Positions 16,059-25,226 are shown, counted from the first letter of the stretch. The stretch is 64,000 nucleotides of DNA from Hymenobacter nivis (GCF_003149515.1 NZ_CP029145.1:62001-126000); one strand, 5' to 3'. Notes: generated by a model from the sequence alone, not told the origin. Translations and numbers: made by a program.

Positions 16059-18797
16059 ATGAGAATTGGCATTTTTTTCGGAGGCACTTCGCGCGAGCGG
16101 GAAATTTCGTTTGCCGGGGGCCGCACCGTTTTTGATAATTTAGACAAAGCACTATTTCAGCCGGTACCCATTTTTGTGGACAGTCTGGGGCGCTTCCTGC
16201 TGCTTGACTGGCAATACTTATACAAGGGTACCATCCGCGATTTTTACCCGCCGATGGCCGCGCTGCCGCCCACGGCCCACCCGTGGTCGGTATACGTGGA
16301 GAGCCTGGGCTTGCCCGCGGGGCCCCAGCTCGATAACCACCTGAGCCGCGTGGGCCGCCAGGTGCTGCCCGAGGAACTGCCGCTGCTGATGGACTTTGCC
16401 TTCCTGGCCCTGCACGGGCCGGGCGGCGAGGACGGCGCCATCCAGGGCCTGCTGGAATGGCTGTGTCTGCCGTATTCGGGCTCGGGCATTTTGCCCTCCG
16501 CGTTCGGTATCGATAAGGTGGCGCAGAAGCGGCTGCTGCAAGCCGCGGGCTTGCCCACGCCGGCCTTCCGCGTCCTCACCGCCGCCGCCTGGGACGCTGC
16601 CGACCCCGCCGCGGTGCTGGCCGATACCGTGGGGGCCCTGGGCCTGCCGCTGGTATTCAAAGCGCCGCACCAGGGCAGCAGCATCGGCATCAGTATGCTG
16701 AAGGAAAGCAACCTGGCCGCGTTCGAGGCGGCCGTGGAGCGTAGCTTGTTCCGTAAAAAACTGACCCGCGCCGAGTGGCAGGGCCTGAGCGAAGAAGGCC
16801 AGCGCACCTGGGTGCAGCACTTAATTGATATCCGCGAGGGCATTGGCCTGCCCGTGGTGCTCGAAGCCGCCGCCGGGGCCCTGGCCGCCGCCGCACCCGC
16901 GCCCATCTACCACCCCGAAGCGTTGCTGGGGACCCTAACTGCCTGGTTTGAAACGGCCGACGCCGTGCGCCTGGCCAGCACCCACGGCGAAACCCAGGTA
17001 CTGGTCGAAGCCTTCGTGGCGGGCCGCGAGTTCAGTTGCATCGTTATCGAAGACGAAAAAGGCGAGCCGCTGGCCCTGCCGCCCACCGAGATTGTGAAGG
17101 GCGCCGAGGTGTTCGACTACCGCTCGAAATACCTGCCCGGCCTGGCCCGCAAAATCACACCCATCGACTTGCCCGAGGCTGAAATTGAGCGCATCCGCCA
17201 GCAGTGTCAGGCTATGTTCTGCACGTTTGGCTTCCAGGTATATGCGCGGCTCGACGGCTTTATTCAGGCCGACGGCACCATCTTTCTCAACGACCCGAAC
17301 ACGACGAGCGGCATGCTGCCGGCCTCGTTCTTCTTCCACCAGGCGGCCGAGATTGGCCTGAACCCCAGTCAGTTCCTTACCTACCTCATCCGCACGTCGC
17401 TGGCGGCGCGGCGGGCCGGTGGCATGCAGCCGTTCAAGCTGGGGGCCCTGTTGGCGACGCTCGACGCGGCGGTGGCCGAGCGGCAGCAGGCCGGTGCGGA
17501 CGGGCGCATCCGGGTGGCCGTCGTCATGGGCGGGTACTCTTCGGAGCGCCATATTTCGGTGGAAAGCGGGCGCAATATTTTCGAGAAGCTCAGCTCGTCG
17601 GCCAAGTACGCGCCGGTGCCGGTGTTCCTCACCGGCTCGGCCGCGGAGCACCGCCTCTATGTATTGCCCATCAACGTGATGCTGAAGGACAACGCCGACG
17701 ATATCCGCGAGAAGATTGAGCACGCCGAGGCCGGCGAGGGGCCCCATCCCATCCTGGCCAAAATCCAGGCCGAGGCGGGGGCCCTCACCCGCACCTACGC
17801 CGGGCAGGGGCTGGCCCAACCGCGCCGCATCTCGTTCGAGGAGCTGGCCGGGCTGGCCGACGAGGTGTTCATCGCCCTGCACGGCCGCCCGGGCGAGGAC
17901 GGGGCCCTGCAACAGGAATTGGAGAAATTCGGCCTGCCCTACAATGGCTCGGGCGTGGCCAGCAGCGCCGTCACCATCAACAAGTTCGAAACCAACCGCC
18001 GCCTGCGCGCCGCCGGCCTGCTGGTGGCCGACCACCGCATGGCCCCGCGCCTAGAGTGGGCCGCCGACCCCGAAAGCTTCTACTGCAGCCTGGAAACGCA
18101 GTTTCCGTACCCGTTCATCGCCAAGCCGGCCGATGATGGCTGCTCGTCGGCGGTGAAAAAGATTAAGAACCGCGCTGAGCTGGCGGCCTTCTCGGAGTTG
18201 ATGTTCCGCGACCAGGAAGACCTGCCGGCGGGCCCCGCCGCGGTATTGCACTTGGGCTTCAAGGAGGAGTTTCCGCAGAAAGACGCCTTTTTGGTGGAGA
18301 CGCTGATTAGCCGCGACGGAGCCGCGCACTTCCTGGAAGTGACCGGCGGCCTGCTCACGAGCTACGACGAGGACGGGCAGCTTGACATCGAGGTGTTCGA
18401 GGCCAGCGAGGCCCTGGCTAACGGCGAGGTGCTAAGCCTGGAGGAGAAGTTCCTGGCCGGTGAGGGCCAGAACATTACGCCCGCCCGCTACGCCGCTGAG
18501 CCCGGCGAGCGCCAGCGCGTGAGCAACGAGGTGAAGGCCGTGCTGCGCCGCGTGGCCGAGGTGCTCGACATCCAGGGCTACGCCCGCATCGACGCCTTTG
18601 TGCGGGTGCGGCCGGGCGGCGCCGTGGAGGTTATCATCATCGAAGTCAACTCGCTGCCCGGCATGACGCCCGCCACCTGTATCTTCCACCAAACGGCCCT
18701 GGCCGGCTACACGCCCTACCAGTTCGTGGACCGGATTTTGGAGTTTGGCAAGGCGCGGGCCGGGCGGGAAAAGATGGAAGTAAGGCCGTCATGCTGA
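16059..18797 (+). CDS. ddl: Tandem (two-module) D-alanine-D-alanine ligase
   Basis: 912 residues, about 2.5 times a normal Ddl, built from two Ddl-like ATP-grasp modules. Module 1 (1 to about 475) starts MRIGIFFGGTSREREISFAG and ends with FLNDPNTTSGMLPAS. Module 2 (about 485-912) starts RVAVVMGGYSSERHISVESG and ends EVNSLPGMTPATCIFHQTA. Ddl joins two D-alanines for peptidoglycan precursors. Module 2 keeps the metal-binding ExN (EVN); module 1 has DPN at the same place. Two-module Ddls occur in this phylum; whether both sites are active is unknown. The last residues RPSC and the stop codon lie inside palindromic repeat A copy 3. The PASTA protein downstream supports a cell-wall role. Confidence 0.85.
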   Translation: MRIGIFFGGTSREREISFAGGRTVFDNLDKALFQPVPIFVDSLGRFLLLDWQYLYKGTIRDFYPPMAALPPTAHPWSVYVESLGLPAGPQLDNHLSRVGRQVLPEELPLLMDFAFLALHGPGGEDGAIQGLLEWLCLPYSGSGILPSAFGIDKVAQKRLLQAAGLPTPAFRVLTAAAWDAADPAAVLADTVGALGLPLVFKAPHQGSSIGISMLKESNLAAFEAAVERSLFRKKLTRAEWQGLSEEGQRTWVQHLIDIREGIGLPVVLEAAAGALAAAAPAPIYHPEALLGTLTAWFETADAVRLASTHGETQVLVEAFVAGREFSCIVIEDEKGEPLALPPTEIVKGAEVFDYRSKYLPGLARKITPIDLPEAEIERIRQQCQAMFCTFGFQVYARLDGFIQADGTIFLNDPNTTSGMLPASFFFHQAAEIGLNPSQFLTYLIRTSLAARRAGGMQPFKLGALLATLDAAVAERQQAGADGRIRVAVVMGGYSSERHISVESGRNIFEKLSSSAKYAPVPVFLTGSAAEHRLYVLPINVMLKDNADDIREKIEHAEAGEGPHPILAKIQAEAGALTRTYAGQGLAQPRRISFEELAGLADEVFIALHGRPGEDGALQQELEKFGLPYNGSGVASSAVTINKFETNRRLRAAGLLVADHRMAPRLEWAADPESFYCSLETQFPYPFIAKPADDGCSSAVKKIKNRAELAAFSELMFRDQEDLPAGPAAVLHLGFKEEFPQKDAFLVETLISRDGAAHFLEVTGGLLTSYDEDGQLDIEVFEASEALANGEVLSLEEKFLAGEGQNITPARYAAEPGERQRVSNEVKAVLRRVAEVLDIQGYARIDAFVRVRPGGAVEVIIIEVNSLPGMTPATCIFHQTALAGYTPYQFVDRILEFGKARAGREKMEVRPSC

Positions 18798-18888
18798 GCC
18801 TGTCGAAGCATCTCTACCGCAGCAGTAATCTCATTGATTAGTAAGCGGTAGAGATGCTTCGACAAGCGGACGTTAGATGAGCATGACG
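18784..18888. repeat. Palindromic repeat family A, copy 3 (overlaps ddl stop)
   Basis: The left arm GGCCGTCATGCTGAGCCTGT overlaps the ddl 3' end; the TGA of CATGCTGA is the ddl stop (18795-18797). The right arm carries an extra CGGACGTTAGAT absent from the left arm but similar to the longer arms of copy 5, so this copy looks chimeric. Confidence 0.88.
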
Positions 18889-18930
18889 TTCTGTTATTTT
18901 GCATACCAACATCCAAGCTTTATCTACCTA

Positions 18931-19695
18931 ATGGCCAGTTTTTTCAAAGCTAACACCGCGCTCGACGTGGCCAAGCACTTGGCCCTGGTGCTGGGCGCGG
19001 CGGCGCTGCTCGTGCTGGGCTTTTTCTACGTGTACCTGCCCGTGACCACCCACCATGGCGAAACCATCACGGTGCCTAAAGTGACGGGCATGAACGTGGC
19101 CGACCTCACCAAGTACCTCGACGAGCGCAACCTGGCGTACTTCGTGGACGACTCCAGCTATAGCCCTGACATCCGGCCGTTTACGGTGCTGACGCAGGAC
19201 CCCGCGCCGGGCGAAAAGGTGAAGGAGGGCCGTAAAATCTACCTGCAAGTGGCCATGAAGCGCCCGCCGGTCATCAAAATGCCTAAGCTAGTGGACGGCT
19301 CGGTGAAGAACGCCCAGCTCATCTTGCAGAGCTACGACCTGGTGGTGGGCCAGATTAAGCTGGTGCCCAACCTGGCCCAGAACGCCGTGCTGCGGCAGTT
19401 TGTGGGCGGTAAGGAAATTGCGCCCGGGGCCCCCGTGGCCAAGGGCACGCGCATCGACCTGGAGGTGGGCGACGGCCTGGGCAACCAGGAATTCCCGGTG
19501 CCGAATCTGGTGAACATGCCCCAGGACGAGGCCGTGACGCTGCTCGTGGGCCAGGGCCTGCAAAAAGGCGAGGTGTTTGAAGTAGCCGCCGAAGAAGGCC
19601 AAACCGCTGGCACTGTGGTGCGCCAGCGCCCCGTGCCCGGCCCCGACGCCACCATCCGCATGGGCCAGCTCGTAGACTTGTGGATTGCCAAGTAG
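18931..19695 (+). CDS. PASTA domain membrane protein
   Basis: 254 residues: short cytoplasmic N-terminus, one membrane segment (about 12-34, AKHLALVLGAAALLVLGFFY), then three PASTA repeats in the periplasm, recognisable as ITVPKVTGMNVADLTKYL, IKMPKLVDGSVKNAQLIL and FPVPNLVNMPQDEAVTLL, each followed by a basic VxxGxxIxLxV strand. PASTA domains bind peptidoglycan or beta-lactam-like ligands; here there is no kinase or transpeptidase domain. It follows ddl on the same strand, separated by a palindromic repeat. ATG 18931 gives the normal N-terminus; the upstream ATG lies in the repeat. Confidence 0.85.
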   Translation: MASFFKANTALDVAKHLALVLGAAALLVLGFFYVYLPVTTHHGETITVPKVTGMNVADLTKYLDERNLAYFVDDSSYSPDIRPFTVLTQDPAPGEKVKEGRKIYLQVAMKRPPVIKMPKLVDGSVKNAQLILQSYDLVVGQIKLVPNLAQNAVLRQFVGGKEIAPGAPVAKGTRIDLEVGDGLGNQEFPVPNLVNMPQDEAVTLLVGQGLQKGEVFEVAAEEGQTAGTVVRQRPVPGPDATIRMGQLVDLWIAK

Positions 19696-19710
19696 CCGCT
19701 AGTTGGGGCG

Positions 19711-19820
19711 GGCTGCTGGCTCTTCGCTGGCTGCCCGCTAATCGTTGAATCGTTGAATCGTTTGGGAAACCCCCGGGGCCCCCAGCAATTACCGGGCAGC
19801 CAGCGAAGAGCCGGCAGCCC
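19711..19820. repeat. Palindromic element with 27-28 bp arms
   Basis: GGCTGCTGGCTCTTCGCTGG and continuation (19711-19737) is inverted at 19793-19820. The loop carries three AATCGTTG units. Between here and 19984 there is AT-rich sequence with TTTTTAATT runs and no gene. Confidence 0.8.
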
Positions 19821-19984
19821 GGGGCTCCGAATTAGCTCCGCCCACCTCGGCAGGCACTAAAGCGCTGAGCTTGGCGTTGCCGCTCGAAGGAAATTAAAAA
19901 TTAAAAATAAAGGATTAAAAATGAGGCGGATGGATGCCAATTAAACGGCATTTTTAATTCTTTATCTTTAGTTTTTAATTAACT

Positions 19985-21898
19985 ATGATTCGACTGCTTC
20001 GCTTGTTGCCGATGCTGCTGCTGGCGCTGGCCGCCCGGGCCCAAAACGGGCTGCCCGTGCAGCCCCTGCCCGCCGACCCTAGCCGCTCGGCCCCCGCCCG
20101 GGGCCCCGTGGTGGCGCGGCGCGGCGCGGCCCTCACGCTGCCGTTTTTTGATGATTTTACGACGCCGCGCGAGGGCAACCCGCGGGTGCAAAACTGGCTG
20201 CCCGGCGGCGGGGCCCTGGTGAATAACCGCCTGCCGGTGCATCCGCTTACGCGGGGCGTGGCCACGCTCGACGGGCTCAAGGCCAACGGCCAGGGCTACG
20301 GCAACACGCCGAATTTTGGGGCCATCGACTCGCTCACTTCGCAGCCCATCGACCTGAGCGGCTACGGCCCCGGCAACGGGGTATACCTCACCTTTGCCTG
20401 GCAGGAGGGAAGCATAGTGGGTCCCTCGGAGCGTAGCAGCGGCAGCACGCCGGTGGCGCTGGAGCTGTTTTTCCTGGACCGCGACGGGCGTTGGGTGTCG
20501 CAGTGGAAGCAGCTGGCCAGCGGGGCGGCGGTGAGCGGCTTTCGGCAAAAAGCGGTGGCCGTGGCCGACGCGCGCTTTTTCCATGCCGGCTTTCAATTTC
20601 AATTTCAGGCTACTGGCAACGTGTCGGTTAGCACCGATGCCTGGAGCCTGGACTACCTCGTGCTGGGGCCCAACCGCACGGCCGCCGACACCACCTACGC
20701 CGACCTGGCTACCGCCCAGGGCCTGGGCAACCCGCTGCGCCGCTACACGGCCCTGCCCTGGTGGCAATACAACGCCGCCGCACCCGCCGACGAGTTGAGC
20801 CCCGTGCTCAACGCCGAAATCACCAACCTCAACCCGGGGCCCATCCCCACGCCCATCAGCTGGATGGGTACAGTGCAGGACGTGGCCGGCGGCTTCCAGG
20901 GCACATGGCTCACGGATAGCCGCAGCATCCCGACGCAGCCGCGCCAAACCGTCATCGGCGGCAGCGCCCGCACGGCGCCCCTGCCCACCACCAGCGCCGC
21001 CAAGCAGCTGCGCTACACCCTGGCCCTGAACACCCGCGTGGCCGCCGGCGACCGCACCTTACCCAATGACACGCTCAGCCGCGACGTGTTTCTCAACGAT
21101 TACTACGCTTTCGACGACGGCTCGGCCGAGGCGGTACTGGCGCTGCCGGCTACGTCCACGGGCCCCATCCAGTACTTGGCCTATGCCCTCGATCTCAACC
21201 AGCCCGACCAGGTGAAGGGCGTGCGCCTGTACCCGGTATTCCTCAACAACGCCCAGGGCGATAACGGGGCCAACCGCAGCGTAACCATCGGTGTCTGGGC
21301 CGATGCCAACGGCCAGCCCGCCGCCACGCCCCTGATGACGCAAACCGCCACGCTGCGCAACCCGCTCACCAACCCATCGGCCGCCGCCCAACCGTTTGTG
21401 GACGTGTTTTTTGGCACCTCCGTGCCCGTGAGCGGCCGCGTGTACGTGGGCTACGGCCAAACCGCGCGCGGCCAGTTCCTGCCCTACGGCATCGACCTGA
21501 ACAACCCGCCCCCCGCCAACACCCTCTGGCGCACCAACCAAGGCACGTGGCTACCGTTCTCAACCTTGCCTGCCGGGGCCCCCATGCTGCGCCCGCTGCT
21601 CACGAATAACCAGACGGTGATTACCGCCACCACGCCGCCCGCGGCTGCCGGGCCCCCCGCTGCGTTCTCGCTCTACCCCAACCCGTTGCCGGCGGGTGGT
21701 ACCCTCGCGGTGGCGGGCCCCGCCTTCGCCCGCGCCAGCCTGCTCGACGCTCTGGGCCGCACCATCTGGGAGCAGCCCGCCGCCGAGGCCGGCCGGCCCC
21801 AGCTCATGCCCGGCCGCCTGGCCGCGGGCGTGTACCTGGTGCGCCTGCACCTAGCCAACGGCAGCACCGTGACGCGCCGCTTGGTGGTGACCGAGTAA
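19985..21898 (+). CDS. Secreted protein with T9SS C-terminal sorting domain
   Basis: 637 residues. An N-terminal signal peptide (MIRLLRLLPMLLLALAARAQ) directs it to the Sec pathway. The C-terminal ~75 residues form a type A Por-secretion domain, with SLYPNPLPAGGTLAVAG, the DALGRTIWEQ strand and the LAAGVYLVRLHLANGSTVTR ending. It should therefore be exported across the outer membrane by the type IX system and attached to the surface or released. The central part (LPFFDDFTTPREGNPRVQNW, ALDLNQPDQVKGVRLYPVF) resembles surface beta-sandwich modules common in Bacteroidota; no catalytic motif was recognised. Confidence 0.85.
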   Translation: MIRLLRLLPMLLLALAARAQNGLPVQPLPADPSRSAPARGPVVARRGAALTLPFFDDFTTPREGNPRVQNWLPGGGALVNNRLPVHPLTRGVATLDGLKANGQGYGNTPNFGAIDSLTSQPIDLSGYGPGNGVYLTFAWQEGSIVGPSERSSGSTPVALELFFLDRDGRWVSQWKQLASGAAVSGFRQKAVAVADARFFHAGFQFQFQATGNVSVSTDAWSLDYLVLGPNRTAADTTYADLATAQGLGNPLRRYTALPWWQYNAAAPADELSPVLNAEITNLNPGPIPTPISWMGTVQDVAGGFQGTWLTDSRSIPTQPRQTVIGGSARTAPLPTTSAAKQLRYTLALNTRVAAGDRTLPNDTLSRDVFLNDYYAFDDGSAEAVLALPATSTGPIQYLAYALDLNQPDQVKGVRLYPVFLNNAQGDNGANRSVTIGVWADANGQPAATPLMTQTATLRNPLTNPSAAAQPFVDVFFGTSVPVSGRVYVGYGQTARGQFLPYGIDLNNPPPANTLWRTNQGTWLPFSTLPAGAPMLRPLLTNNQTVITATTPPAAAGPPAAFSLYPNPLPAGGTLAVAGPAFARASLLDALGRTIWEQPAAEAGRPQLMPGRLAAGVYLVRLHLANGSTVTRRLVVTE

Positions 21899-21942
21899 GG
21901 AGATATGCAATACGACTTCCGCGCTTCCAGCCCCAGCGGGGC

Positions 21943-21991
21943 GGCCCTGTAATGTAAAACGGAGTGCCCCTCCGTTTTACATTACAGGGCC
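21943..21991. terminator. Bidirectional terminator-like hairpin, perfect 22-bp stem
   Basis: 21943-21964 and 21970-21991 are perfectly complementary around a 5-nt loop (TGCCC). It lies between two convergent genes and would serve both, although T runs are short. Confidence 0.65.
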
Positions 21992-21999
21992 TAAAATCA

Positions 22000-22350
22000 C
22001 TATTTGGCGGATTTCTCCAGTAGGCTCAAAAGCTCATCGGCGGCCTGCTCGATGTCGTAGTAGCTTTGCTGGGCAGCGCGCTCCTTGGCGGCGATGAGGC
22101 CGTCGCGGTGCACGGTTTGGAAGTCGCCGTAGGGAAATTTATAGCGCCCTTTGGCCGATTCCTGGTGGCTGGCGTCGAGGCCCAGGTGCCAGTTGGCGTA
22201 CTCGGCCATTTCGTGCTTTTGGAGGAACGCGTTTTCGTGGGCCGGGTCGGGGTTGTGCTGGCCCCAGTGGCCTTCGTCATTCTTAATTTTGCCGTCCTTG
22301 ATGAGCTTTTTGGCGAACGTGACGGCGGCGTGGTTGAGGGTGATGGACAT
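22000..22350 (-). CDS. Conserved hypothetical protein, 116 aa
   Basis: Small soluble protein starting MSITLNHAAVTFAKKLIKDG. Conserved-looking elements are WGQHNPDPAHENAFLQKH, ANWHLGLD, KFPYGDFQTVHRDGL and the C-terminal EQAADELLSLLEK helix. Proteins of this kind occur widely in bacteria without known function. The longer in-frame extension to 23007 is an artefact of GC-rich codon usage running through the next gene. Confidence 0.75.
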   Translation of the reverse strand: MSITLNHAAVTFAKKLIKDGKIKNDEGHWGQHNPDPAHENAFLQKHEMAEYANWHLGLDASHQESAKGRYKFPYGDFQTVHRDGLIAAKERAAQQSYYDIEQAADELLSLLEKSAK

Positions 22351-22436
22351 GACGGGCAAGGAAAGGTGCGCCCCATCGTACGCGGCTCGGGGCCCCGGCG
22401 TTATGGCTGCGCTTTGCCCGCGCCCGCCCGGGGGGC

Positions 22437-23075
22437 CTAGTTCACGAATGGCATGTCCAGGTCCTGGCCCAGGCTGGTGAGGGGCGCGTTGGGCACTTGG
22501 CCGGTGAGGCGCGTGGTAAGGGCCCGGGCCTCGGCGGGGCTGAACACGTCCAGTTCGCGCAGCCAGGCTACGCGGCGCAGTTGGGGCTCGATGTTGCCCA
22601 GGGGGTTCACGGTGCCGTATTCGCGGCGCAGGTAGGTTTTGGCGCGGCGGTCGAGGGCGGTGGTAAAGTCCTGGAATGCGGCCCGTTCGGCGGGCGTGTC
22701 GGGCAGCACCACCTGGGCGCGGGCCGTGTGCAACACCCGCTGGCTCCACCAATTGTGCAGCCCGTAGTAGAAAACTGCCACCAGGCCTACCCCGCCCGCA
22801 ACTACCCAGCCCCAGGACTCGGCCAGCCACGCGGCCCCGCTCACCTCGCGGGGCACCAGCGACGTGGCCAGCCACAGGGCCCCAAACAGCAGCCCCATCA
22901 GCTGGCGCTGCGGCACCTGGCGGCGGCGCTCGGCGCGCACGGGCAGGATTTCCTCGTAGGGCATTTCCAGCTCCAGGGCAATATGGCCACGGCCGTCGCG
23001 CTGGCACACGTAGAGGCCGTGCTCACGCAGGGCCAGCAGTGTGGCGCGGGTAAGCTGGCGTTGCTGAAAATGCAT
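22437..23075 (-). CDS. Hypothetical membrane protein
   Basis: 212 residues. A basic N-terminal part (QRQLTRATLLALREHGLYVC) precedes two hydrophobic segments at about 58-76 (LMGLLFGALWLATSLVP) and 88-107 (WGWVVAGGVGLVAVFYYGL). The C-terminal half is soluble and charged. No family recognised. Same strand as the 116-residue gene, 86 nt upstream of it, so they may be co-transcribed. Confidence 0.65.
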   Translation of the reverse strand: MHFQQRQLTRATLLALREHGLYVCQRDGRGHIALELEMPYEEILPVRAERRRQVPQRQLMGLLFGALWLATSLVPREVSGAAWLAESWGWVVAGGVGLVAVFYYGLHNWWSQRVLHTARAQVVLPDTPAERAAFQDFTTALDRRAKTYLRREYGTVNPLGNIEPQLRRVAWLRELDVFSPAEARALTTRLTGQVPNAPLTSLGQDLDMPFVN

Positions 23076-23079
23076 AGGG

Positions 23080-23230
23080 TTTTAGTTGTCCGTTGTTTGT
23101 TGTCAGTTGTCAGAGGCGAAATGCCGCAAATATTCTGACGCTAGCTGCTCGTTACTGGTCGTTCATCGTCAGGGAATCGATTAATACCTGACAATGAATA
23201 ACTGACAACCAGCAACTGACAACTAAAAAC
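23080..23230. repeat. Imperfect inverted repeat of GTTGTCAGTTGTCAG type
   Basis: TTTAGTTGTCCGTTGTTTGT and TTGTCAG at 23081-23113 are answered by CTGACAACCAGCAACTGACA and ACTAAA at 23202-23227, forming an imperfect long hairpin with several TGTCAGTT units. It fills the gap between the membrane protein gene and the M50 protease gene. Confidence 0.6.
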
Positions 23231-24508
23231 CTACTTGAACGGAGAAGGCGTGAAGCAAAGCACAAAAATAACCACCATTGCCCAGCCCAGCCATTGGCGG
23301 CCGCGGCTCAGGGCGCGGTCGTCGGGCGCGGGCGGGTGGTAAATGCCCGTGAGGCGGCCCAGCAGCAGCCCAAACACCAGCCAGCCGGGATTGCCCAGCA
23401 CCCCCGGCACGGCCGCCGCCACCGCTAGCTGCGCCGCCCAAATGCCGGCCGCCAGCAGCAGGCCCTGGCGCGGCGTGGGCAGCGCCCGCCAGCACACCAG
23501 CCCCAGGTACAGCGCGTAGGCGGGGCCCCAGTACAGCCACGTATCGGGGGCCGAACGCGGCGAAAACAGGCCCAGCCCAGCGTAAAAAATGAAGCCAATA
23601 AAAAGCACCCGCGCCAGCCGGTTGAAGCGCCGGGCCCCCAGTAGGCCGTACAGGATGTGGCCGCCGTCGAGCTGGCCCATTGGCAGCAGGTTCAGGGCCG
23701 TGAAGAACAGGGCCAGGGCCCCGGCCAGCAGTACCGGGTAGTGCAGCAGCTCGTTGGGGTGGGGCAGGCGGGCGGGGTCGGCGAAGCCCGCTTCGAGCAG
23801 GCGGTAGAGCAGCGGCCGGGCCAGGCTGATGCCGCCCGGGGCCCCCGGCGGGTACACGTACTGGGCGTAGTCGGCCCCGTACCGGGCGTATTCGGGATGA
23901 ATCTGGAACAGGTAATCCAGCGGGGGCAGGTGCGTGAAGCCGTAAATCAGCAGCGGCACCGCCACTAAAAAACCCGCCAGGGGCCCCGCCAGCCCAATAT
24001 CGAAGAATTCGCGCCGCGAAAAAATCCGGTCCTGGATGCGAATGACGGCCCCGAAGGTGCCTAATCCCAGCGGAAACGGAATGAAGTACGGCAGCGACGT
24101 GGCTATCCGGTTGCGCCGCGCCACGAAGTAGTGCCCAAACTCGTGCACCGTGAGCACGCCCAAAAATGGCAGCGCAAACCACAGCCCGCGCGCCCACTCG
24201 CCGGGCCCCGGCAGCGGCGGCAGGCCCCACACGTCCAGCGGTGGCAGGCCCACGTCGCCCCGCGTGAGCTGCACACCCGCCAGCGTGGTCGTCAACAGCG
24301 TCAGCAAAAACAGCCCCAGGTGGCGGGCGTACACCCGGGCCGGTGGCGCGGGCAGCCGCTCGTAGCGCCGAAAGCCCCAGCCGGGGCCCCCATCGGCATC
24401 TTCCGGCGGCGAGGTTAGCAGTTCGGGCAGGGGCAAGGGGGCCCCGGGGCCCGGCCCCGGTGCGGGGTCAAACTCAGGCAAGGGGGGCGTATTCTCGGGG
24501 AAAGGCAC
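23231..24508 (-). CDS. Site-2 protease family membrane metalloprotease (M50)
   Basis: 425 residues, multi-spanning intramembrane protease. The zinc motif HExxH is HEFGHYF (in LTVHEFGHYFVARR) and the second motif is LLPMGQLDGGHILYG (LDG with the third metal ligand). The N-terminal ~80 residues are Pro-rich and probably cytoplasmic. Such proteins cleave transmembrane segments, often anti-sigma factors; the substrate here is unknown. Its start overlaps the end of the HAD gene by 35 nt, indicating co-translation. Confidence 0.85.
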   Translation of the reverse strand: MPFPENTPPLPEFDPAPGPGPGAPLPLPELLTSPPEDADGGPGWGFRRYERLPAPPARVYARHLGLFLLTLLTTTLAGVQLTRGDVGLPPLDVWGLPPLPGPGEWARGLWFALPFLGVLTVHEFGHYFVARRNRIATSLPYFIPFPLGLGTFGAVIRIQDRIFSRREFFDIGLAGPLAGFLVAVPLLIYGFTHLPPLDYLFQIHPEYARYGADYAQYVYPPGAPGGISLARPLLYRLLEAGFADPARLPHPNELLHYPVLLAGALALFFTALNLLPMGQLDGGHILYGLLGARRFNRLARVLFIGFIFYAGLGLFSPRSAPDTWLYWGPAYALYLGLVCWRALPTPRQGLLLAAGIWAAQLAVAAAVPGVLGNPGWLVFGLLLGRLTGIYHPPAPDDRALSRGRQWLGWAMVVIFVLCFTPSPFK

Positions 24509-25130
24509 GGAGGGCTTCGGGCAGGGCGGTGGTGAGGGTGAGCGGCGGGGCCAGGTGCAGCACCCGCAGCCCCAGGCGGCGAGCGGTGGCCACGTGCTGG
24601 GGGCTGTCTTCGATGAATAACACGTCTTCGGCCCGCCAGTTCATTTCGCGCAGCGCGTGCTGGAAAAATGCCTCGCCCGGCTTGCGCATCCCCACTTCCT
24701 GCGAGTAAAACACGTGGTCGAGGCAGTCGGCAATGCCGTTTTTGAAGCCGTACTGCGCCGCCAGCCGCCGGTTAATTTCGGCAATGTGCAGCGCGTTGGT
24801 GTTGGAGAGCAGCGCCGTTTGGTGGCCCTGGCGGCGCAGCTCGGCCACTAGGGCCAGGCGCTCGGCGGGCACGTCGAGCAGCAGTGCGTGCCACGCCTGG
24901 TCAATTTCCTCGTCGGTGGCCTCCAGGTCGTAGGCCGCGCGCAGCCCGTCGCGGAACGCGGCCGGGGTAAGCTGGCCGGTTTCGAGCTGGTCGAACAGTT
25001 CGGCCTGCGTGGCCTGGCTGTATTCCACGGTGCTGCCCGCCCGGCTCAGGCGGCGGAAGGCGGCGGGGGTGCGGTCGTAATCAATGTCGATGAGAACGCC
25101 GCCGAAGTCGAAAAGTAAATGGGGAAGCAT
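24474..25130 (-). CDS. HAD-superfamily hydrolase
   Basis: 218 residues, subfamily IA, predicted phosphatase. Motif I is DFGGVLIDID (the second Asp of the usual DxD is replaced, as in many FGGV-type members), motif II LLSNTN, the motif III Lys in RKPGEAFF, and motif IV FIEDSPQH. The start at 25130 (MLPHLLFDFGGVL) is set by family length. The substrate is not predictable. It overlaps the M50 protease gene. Confidence 0.85.
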   Translation of the reverse strand: MLPHLLFDFGGVLIDIDYDRTPAAFRRLSRAGSTVEYSQATQAELFDQLETGQLTPAAFRDGLRAAYDLEATDEEIDQAWHALLLDVPAERLALVAELRRQGHQTALLSNTNALHIAEINRRLAAQYGFKNGIADCLDHVFYSQEVGMRKPGEAFFQHALREMNWRAEDVLFIEDSPQHVATARRLGLRVLHLAPPLTLTTALPEALRAFPREYAPLA

Positions 25131-25218
25131 GGCTGTAAATGGGGCTGGGCCGGTAAAGGTCGGGGCCCCTGGCCCAACCTGCCCGGGGCCCCATTGCCCA
25201 AAACCGCCGCGCCTGCCG

Positions 25219-25226
25219 TAACTTTG
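25219..25226 (+). promoter_or_regulatory. -7 promoter box of tRNA-CAT
   Basis: TAACTTTG, an exact TAnnTTTG match, 28 nt upstream of the tRNA. Confidence 0.55.

Noticed and set aside
22351..23007. N-terminal extension of the 116-residue gene
   Set aside because: It overlaps the hypothetical membrane protein gene in another frame and is Pro/Arg/Gly-rich; the family start is at 22350.
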